A stretch of DNA of 58,354 bases, taken from positions 1 through 58,354 of the forward strand of contig CACZAH010000005.1 in NCBI GenBank assembly GCA_902779035.1, read 5' to 3'. The position numbers and the translations under genes were made by a program. Below the pieces are notes generated by a model. The model was not told the DNA's origin, did not search any database, and saw nothing but the letters and a program-made list of their open reading frames with translations. Shown one piece after another: positions 53,588 to 58,354 of this stretch. This stretch comes from an uncultured Erysipelotrichaceae bacterium (GTDB lineage Bacteria > Bacillota_I > Bacilli_A > RF39 > UBA660). Positions within the stretch are counted from its first letter, which is position 1. The number at the start of each line of letters is the position of its first letter.

Positions 53588-54778
53588 TTATAATATAATC
53601 TTAAATACCGTTTTATTATTATTAGAAGATGCTTCAATAGTACCATTATGATTATTAACAATGTTTTTCGCAATTGCAAGTCCTAATCCATATCTATTCT
53701 CACTTCTATTCCTTGATTTATCTACACGATAGAATCTTTCAAATATCTTTTCTTTATCTTCATTTTTTATCTCATCGCCTGTATTAGTTATTTCAATATT
53801 AATATTATTTTTATTTTTATGCATAGCAACTTCTATACAAGAATCTTTATAACTATGTTTAATAGCATTATCAAGAATAATTGATATTAATCTTTCTATA
53901 TCTTCTTTTATACACATATAATTTATATTATCTTCTATATTAGTATCAATACCTACATTTTTTTCATATGCAATACTCTCAAATGTTAGACATATCTTAC
54001 TAACTATTTTAGATATATTTTCTAATCTATATAATTCTTTTTTAACTCCAGTTTCTAACTTAGATAAATCAAGCAAATTACTTATTAGCCTATTCATTCT
54101 ATCTGTTTCATATTTTATATTATCAATATATTTTTGATTACTACTACCTACTTTTATTTCATCAGATGATGCCATAATAATAGCTAGAGGTGTCTTTAAT
54201 TCATGTGATGCATCAGCAATAAATTCTTTTTGTTTTTTATAGGATTCTATTGCTGGTCTTGTTATCCAATCAGTAATTATTTTTGATATTAAATATATAA
54301 TTATTTCACTAAATATAAAAAGTATTATTGATTTAATTAATGTACTTATAAGTTTATTATTAGTACTCTTAGTATTTATTATAATAATCATATTACCAGT
54401 TTTGTTATAAGAGTATTTGTTCATATACAAGTTACCTATATGATAATCATTATTTTTATTTAATAAATTAGTTGCGATAGTTTTAATATCAAAACTACTA
54501 TTATCATTACTATGACTTACTATTCTATCTATCTTATTATTATTTAAATATACTGTATATACTTCATAATCCATAATAATCATATTATCTATATCTCTAG
54601 GTTTATGATTATCTTCTATTTTATTAGGTATCATTCTATCTATATTATTTAAATTTCTTCTAACACTCTCATACTCTCTTTTATATATTTGATAATTGTA
54701 TATAGTAATCCCTATAATTAAGAAAGATGAAATAAGTAAAAATATAGTAAAGAATGTCTTTTTATTTAATCTCTTCAT
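53588..54778 (-). CDS. sensor histidine kinase
   Basis: A 396-residue kinase with membrane helices at about 9-28 and 142-165 flanking a ~110-residue extracellular sensor. The phospho-acceptor motif is ADASHELKTPLAIIMAS (His near 191). HATPase motifs follow: N box LDNAIKHS, ERFYRVDKSRNR and G2 box YGLGLAIAKNI. It overlaps the response regulator gene by 17 bases, so they are coupled. The signal is unknown. No target gene such as an ABC exporter is adjacent. Confidence 0.93.
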   Translation of the reverse strand: MKRLNKKTFFTIFLLISSFLIIGITIYNYQIYKREYESVRRNLNNIDRMIPNKIEDNHKPRDIDNMIIMDYEVYTVYLNNNKIDRIVSHSNDNSSFDIKTIATNLLNKNNDYHIGNLYMNKYSYNKTGNMIIIINTKSTNNKLISTLIKSIILFIFSEIIIYLISKIITDWITRPAIESYKKQKEFIADASHELKTPLAIIMASSDEIKVGSSNQKYIDNIKYETDRMNRLISNLLDLSKLETGVKKELYRLENISKIVSKICLTFESIAYEKNVGIDTNIEDNINYMCIKEDIERLISIILDNAIKHSYKDSCIEVAMHKNKNNINIEITNTGDEIKNEDKEKIFERFYRVDKSRNRSENRYGLGLAIAKNIVNNHNGTIEASSNNNKTVFKIIL

Positions 54779-55451
54779 TATTATACTCCATCTTATATCC
54801 TAAATTTCTTGCTGATTTAATACTTACTTTAGAATCTATTATTTTTAATTTCTTTCTAATAAATGATAAATATGCTTCTAAGTTATTAGATATAATATCA
54901 CTATCCATTCCCCATACTTTATCATATATCAATTCTTTTGATAATACTTGATTCGGATTATTTAAGAAGTATTCAAGTAATTGAAACTCTTTATTAATTA
55001 TATTAATAGAATCATTTGTATTCTTATTAATTAAATTACATTTTTTCAAATCTAGATATATATCACCAAACTCTATAGTATTAGTATCGTTGCTCTTTTT
55101 CCTTAATTGAACATTAACTCTAGCTACTAACTCATCAATATGAAAAGGCTTAGTAAGATAATCATCAGTACCAAGTTCAAAACCAAGTAATTTATCATCA
55201 AGTTCTCCCTTAGCCGTTAACATAATTACTTTAGCTTTAATATTATTCTTTCTAATATTCTTTAAGATTTCTATACCACTTACATTAGGAAGCATAATGT
55301 CAAGAATTATCAAATCATAAATATCAGTTAAAGCATTATACATTCCATCTTCACCATCATTTGATATATCAACTGTGTATTTTTCTTTTTTTAGTCTATC
55401 ACTTACTAATTCAGCAAGTCTAGCCTCATCCTCAACAACAAGTATACGCAT
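54762..55451 (-). CDS. OmpR-family response regulator
   Basis: From ATG 55451 (SD GAGGTGG) the product is 229 residues. The receiver domain has EDEARLAELV near the start, the phospho-acceptor in LIILDIMLPNVSG and the conserved Lys in YLTKPFH. A winged-helix DNA-binding domain follows (LLEYFLNNPNQVLSKELIYD, then YLSFIRKKL and a final LGYKME). It pairs with the overlapping kinase gene. Confidence 0.95.
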   Translation of the reverse strand: MRILVVEDEARLAELVSDRLKKEKYTVDISNDGEDGMYNALTDIYDLIILDIMLPNVSGIEILKNIRKNNIKAKVIMLTAKGELDDKLLGFELGTDDYLTKPFHIDELVARVNVQLRKKSNDTNTIEFGDIYLDLKKCNLINKNTNDSINIINKEFQLLEYFLNNPNQVLSKELIYDKVWGMDSDIISNNLEAYLSFIRKKLKIIDSKVSIKSARNLGYKMEYNNEEIK

Positions 55452-55522
55452 AATCCACCTCAATTAAATAATATAATACTTTTATTAAATAAATGTTAAA
55501 TACATTATATTATTTGAGTATT

Positions 55523-55547
55523 AAAAAAGCAAGCAACATATGCTTAC
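55523..55547 (-). terminator. terminator after the 55551 gene
   Basis: GTAAGCA and TGCTTGC pair around about five bases on the minus strand, followed by TTTTTT. Confidence 0.6.
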
Positions 55548-55550
55548 TAA

Positions 55551-56378
55551 TTATAGATTTTTAATATTATTGTTATATTTATTACGCTTTAGTTTTAACT
55601 GTTTTGATATACCATATTTTAAAATATCAACATATTCTGAACTTGCAAAATCCTTATCCTCTTCCATCTTTTTCATTTTATCTAATACTTCAACTGAATC
55701 TTCATACACTAATACATCATGTTTTACAAGTTTTAAATAATCTTTATATCTCATCATAGAGTTATGCGCAAAATCATACATCACACCATTATCAACTATA
55801 AATGAATGATAACCTCTACCAACTAATTCTTTATCCTCCAAAGCCACCACAACCTTTTGTGTCTTATTAATATTTGCCTCTCTCATAAATGTTGAGGTAA
55901 CTGCATGACAATATCCGCGATATTCATCTATTAATTCTCTTTCTAAAGGTACGTGAGAAAATCGAATTTTATCATTAGAAGGAGTAATAATTTCAATTTC
56001 TTTATGATCTTTACCATCAATAATTTTAGCACTTTTAATCAATCCTAATTCAACATAAGAGTTAAAAGCACGCTCTACAAAATCAAAACCATTATCTAGT
56101 AAATTATTACTACAATTTGTTAAAAAATTTCCATATAACCAGTTTACACTAATTCTATCTATTATATTTTTCTTACACCATTTTTTAAATTTATCTGGAA
56201 AATTACAATATTCTAAAAGCAGATAAGTAATAACAAGATGATTATTCACATCTTCCTTAGTATTTAAAAAATGTTTTACTTGTCTTTTTATATTAAACAG
56301 AATTAGATTTAGTTCAAACTCATTTAATGCATCATACATTTTTTCATTCTTTTTAAATTGCCAATTATATTTATTCAT
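55551..56378 (-). CDS. unknown protein, possible Cys-His hydrolase fold
   Basis: The 275-residue product is cytoplasmic by composition. Its middle part reads YRGYCHAVTSTFMREANI, then GRGYHSFIVDNGVMYDFAHN. The spacing of Cys, His and Asp recalls transglutaminase- or papain-like hydrolases, but I cannot confirm the fold. It is monocistronic and lies beside the DinD-like array. No named family recognised. Confidence 0.55.
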   Translation of the reverse strand: MNKYNWQFKKNEKMYDALNEFELNLILFNIKRQVKHFLNTKEDVNNHLVITYLLLEYCNFPDKFKKWCKKNIIDRISVNWLYGNFLTNCSNNLLDNGFDFVERAFNSYVELGLIKSAKIIDGKDHKEIEIITPSNDKIRFSHVPLERELIDEYRGYCHAVTSTFMREANINKTQKVVVALEDKELVGRGYHSFIVDNGVMYDFAHNSMMRYKDYLKLVKHDVLVYEDSVEVLDKMKKMEEDKDFASSEYVDILKYGISKQLKLKRNKYNNNIKNL

Positions 56379-56457
56379 AAATTTTTCACCTGGGTAGTTA
56401 TTATAAACATTTATTTGAAAAAGTCAAATTCACATTTTAATTAAAACCAACCATAAA

Positions 56458-57315
56458 TTATTTACCAGCAACTTCTTCACTAATTACATCAGTTTCATAT
56501 AAAGTTTTTAACTTATTCTTTTTTTCTAATTCTTTTAAACTTTTATTAGGAGTTGGTAAATCTTCTGGCATAGTTCCACCTAACTCTTTAATAGTATTTC
56601 TTATCTTCTTAGCTACTTCATAATGAGTAATATTAGCATTACCTTCGCCTTTGATATTATCATTTTTTAGTTTCTGTTCTGTCTGTGATATTCTAAATAA
56701 GTTTGCAATAAGTTCATCACTACACATATTATCTAATATATCCTCTCTATACCTTAAACCTTTCCTTTTAAAAATATCATCTGCTGTCTCTCCATTATAT
56801 AATCCTTTATAGCCATAATTGTGAAACTTATCAAAGTTCTTAACTCCAGCATGTTTTGCAGTTTGATTTAAAGAATAATTACCTTTTCTAGTTAAACTTC
56901 GCTGATAAAATCTTTTTTCATCTTCTGATAATTTATTATATTCTTGTTCTAATAATTCCTGTTTCCTTGTTTGTACTGCAAAGTATGTTTGAGCAAGAGC
57001 AATAACTTTTTTCCTTGAATCTCCATTTTGTGCGATTAAATAACAGCCATAACGTGATAATTTGTAATCTTTTACTTCTCTCCAAGAATCACCTGTTTGG
57101 ACCATTTTGGCGGCTCCGACAAAATGGTCCAATAATTCAACATTGCTATTAATACAAGCATTAATCGCTTTATCTATAACTCCTTTAAATTTACGCCATT
57201 CTTTATAATCTAAAACTTTTTGCAATTCCCTAGCTAACCAATATTCATCCCCGTTTTCATCTGCATGTTTGATATCTTCAAATACTTTTTCATTTATAAC
57301 TTCTAAATCATTCAT
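56458..57315 (-). CDS. DinD-like DNA damage-inducible protein, copy 1
   Basis: The 285-residue protein matches DinD. An N-terminal BRO/KilA-like part (EYWLARELQKVLDYKEWRKF) includes the conserved YKLSRYGCYLIAQNGDSRKK. A middle segment reads YFAVQTRKQELLEQEYNKLS, then LTRKGNYSLNQTAKHAGVKN. The C-terminal part is ITHYEVAKKIRNTIKELGGT and MPEDLPTPNKSLKELE. In E. coli DinD inhibits RecA-mediated strand exchange and is SOS-induced. It is intact here and followed on the right by two related copies. No LexA box was recognised. Confidence 0.85.
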   Translation of the reverse strand: MNDLEVINEKVFEDIKHADENGDEYWLARELQKVLDYKEWRKFKGVIDKAINACINSNVELLDHFVGAAKMVQTGDSWREVKDYKLSRYGCYLIAQNGDSRKKVIALAQTYFAVQTRKQELLEQEYNKLSEDEKRFYQRSLTRKGNYSLNQTAKHAGVKNFDKFHNYGYKGLYNGETADDIFKRKGLRYREDILDNMCSDELIANLFRISQTEQKLKNDNIKGEGNANITHYEVAKKIRNTIKELGGTMPEDLPTPNKSLKELEKKNKLKTLYETDVISEEVAGK

Positions 57316-57335
57316 CTAATCATCCTCCATTATTA

Positions 57336-58171
57336 CTATTTACTAACATTTTTCTCATTAATTACATTATTAAGTTTTAATTTATTCTCTTTTTCTAACT
57401 CTTTTAAACTTTTATTAGGAGTTGGTAAATCTTCTGGCATAGTTCCACCTAACTCTTTAATAGTATTTCTTATCTTCTTACCTACTTCATAATGAGTTCA
57501 CCTTTAACATCATCATTCTTTAGTTTAGCTTCGGTTTGAACTATTCTAAATAAATTATCGGCAAGTTCTTCACTACCCATATTATCAAGTATATCTTCTC
57601 TATACCTTAAACCTTTCCTTTTAAAAATATCATCTGCTGTCTCTCCATTATATAATCCCTTATATCCATAATTATGAAACTTATCAAAGTTCTTAACTCC
57701 AGCATGTTTTGCAGTTTGATTTAAAGAATAATTACCTTTTCTAGTTAAATTACGTCGATAAAGTCTTTTTTCATCTTCTGATAATTTATTATATTCTTGT
57801 TCTAATAACTCCTGTTTTCTTGTTTGTACTGCAAAGTATGTTTGAGCAAAAGCTACTATTGGTTTTGAAGAGTCAGAATTTTGAACTATTAAATAGCATG
57901 CATATCTACTTAATCTATAATCATTTAGTTTTCTTTTTGCATTTGAGCCAATATTCACCATTACGGCCATTTGGACGAAATGGTTTTTAACAATTTGGCC
58001 ACTATTTTCACATGAAATCATTGCTTTTTTTATCGAAGGCAAAAACTTTCTATATTCTCCATATTTTAATATTTTTCCTAATTCCCTTGCATACCAGTAT
58101 TCACATCCTTTTTCATCTATATGCTTAATATCTTCAAAGATTTTTACATTTATAACTTCTAAATTATTCAT
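57336..58171 (-). pseudogene. DinD-like protein, copy 2, C-terminal frameshift
   Basis: The frame from 58171 runs 229 codons and ends KNDDVKGELIMK at 57482. The expected C-terminus continues in another frame (THYEVGKKIRNTIKELGG...PTPNKSLKELEKENK) to a stop at 57336. Compared with copy 1, about 13 bases are missing between KGE and THYE, which explains the shift. The middle part is nearly identical to copy 1, while the N-terminal 90 residues differ widely. The truncated form may still be made. Confidence 0.78.
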
Positions 58172-58192
58172 CTAATCATCCTCCGTTTTTAT

Positions 58193-58354
58193 TTATTTAC
58201 TAATAATTTTTTCATTAATTACACTCACAAATTTTAACTTATTCTCTTTTTTTAGCTCTTTTAAACTTTTATTAGGAGTTGGTAAATCTTCTGGCATAGT
58301 TCCACCTAACTCTTTAATAGTATTTCTTATCTTCTTACCTACTTCATAATGAGT
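58193..58354 (-). CDS. DinD-like protein, copy 3, C-terminal end only (cut by window edge)
   Basis: The last 53 codons of a third copy are visible, beginning in THYEVGKKIRNTIKELGGTM and ending VNEKIISK-like before the stop at 58193. The gene begins beyond the right edge. Bases 58196-58354 are nearly identical to the equivalent part of copies 1 and 2. Confidence 0.8.
   Translation of the reverse strand, partial: THYEVGKKIRNTIKELGGTMPEDLPTPNKSLKELKKENKLKFVSVINEKIISK

Overview
The window is low-GC DNA (by eye about 25-30% G+C) from a spore-forming, Gram-positive-type member of the Firmicutes (Bacillota). Spore genes are recognisable: sspI at 19869, a SpoIIID-like regulator at 30864 and spoVIF at 43468. 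Wall and envelope genes include a PASTA-domain penicillin-binding protein, an LTA-synthase-like enzyme, two VanY-type peptidases and a TcaA-like protein. The genetic code is standard, with TGA used as a stop. Most genes lie on the minus strand in tight operons with Shine-Dalgarno (SD) sites. The genus cannot be named from the sequence alone.

Layout. 1-8.3 kb: rnhC, then a five-gene minus-strand operon with gaps of 12-14 bases: SpoIIE-type phosphatase fused to an anti-sigma-type kinase domain, a one-module A-PCP-C peptide synthetase, a MATE exporter, a STAS protein and an Sfp-type phosphopantetheinyl transferase. It looks like a partner-switch-controlled small-molecule pathway. 8.4-11.4 kb: a frameshifted pilin-like gene, a Nif11-leader-like small peptide, a compact cloverleaf-like structure and an AlbA_2/Schlafen-type regulator. 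11.4-18.7 kb: a YbjQ/ABC transporter operon and a six-gene envelope operon (lipoprotein, disordered acidic protein, DUF948-like, YtxH, unknown, solute-binding/GGDEF-like sensor). 18.7-26 kb: trmB, sspI, a T-box-controlled glyS operon, a TetR regulator, a dockerin-repeat protein and yigZ. 26-40 kb: an unusual double ThyX, LTA-synthase family protein, hemW, SpoIIID-like protein, lepA, CBS-type pyrophosphatase, PBP and addA.

40-58 kb is more accessory. It holds a decayed IS4-like element, a second (intact) pilin-like gene with the same upstream element as the first, and two tandem units at 42.69-43.38 kb. Each unit encodes a tiny hydrophobic peptide in an mRNA whose 5' end can pair with its 3' end, whose SD is locked in a local stem, and which has a candidate antisense RNA. 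I read these as a pair of type I toxin-antitoxin-like modules and consider them the best candidate for an undescribed system here. Then follow spoVIF, two VanY peptidases, an ISAs1-type insertion with an intact 9-base target duplication, a lipoprotein gene, a candidate small RNA, a DUF3800 protein with an overlapping partner, plasmid-mobilisation debris beside tRNA-Met, zinc-ribbon membrane proteins, a two-component system and three tandem DinD-like genes running off the right edge.

All family names are from motif recognition without database searches. RNA structures were paired by eye, without folding software.
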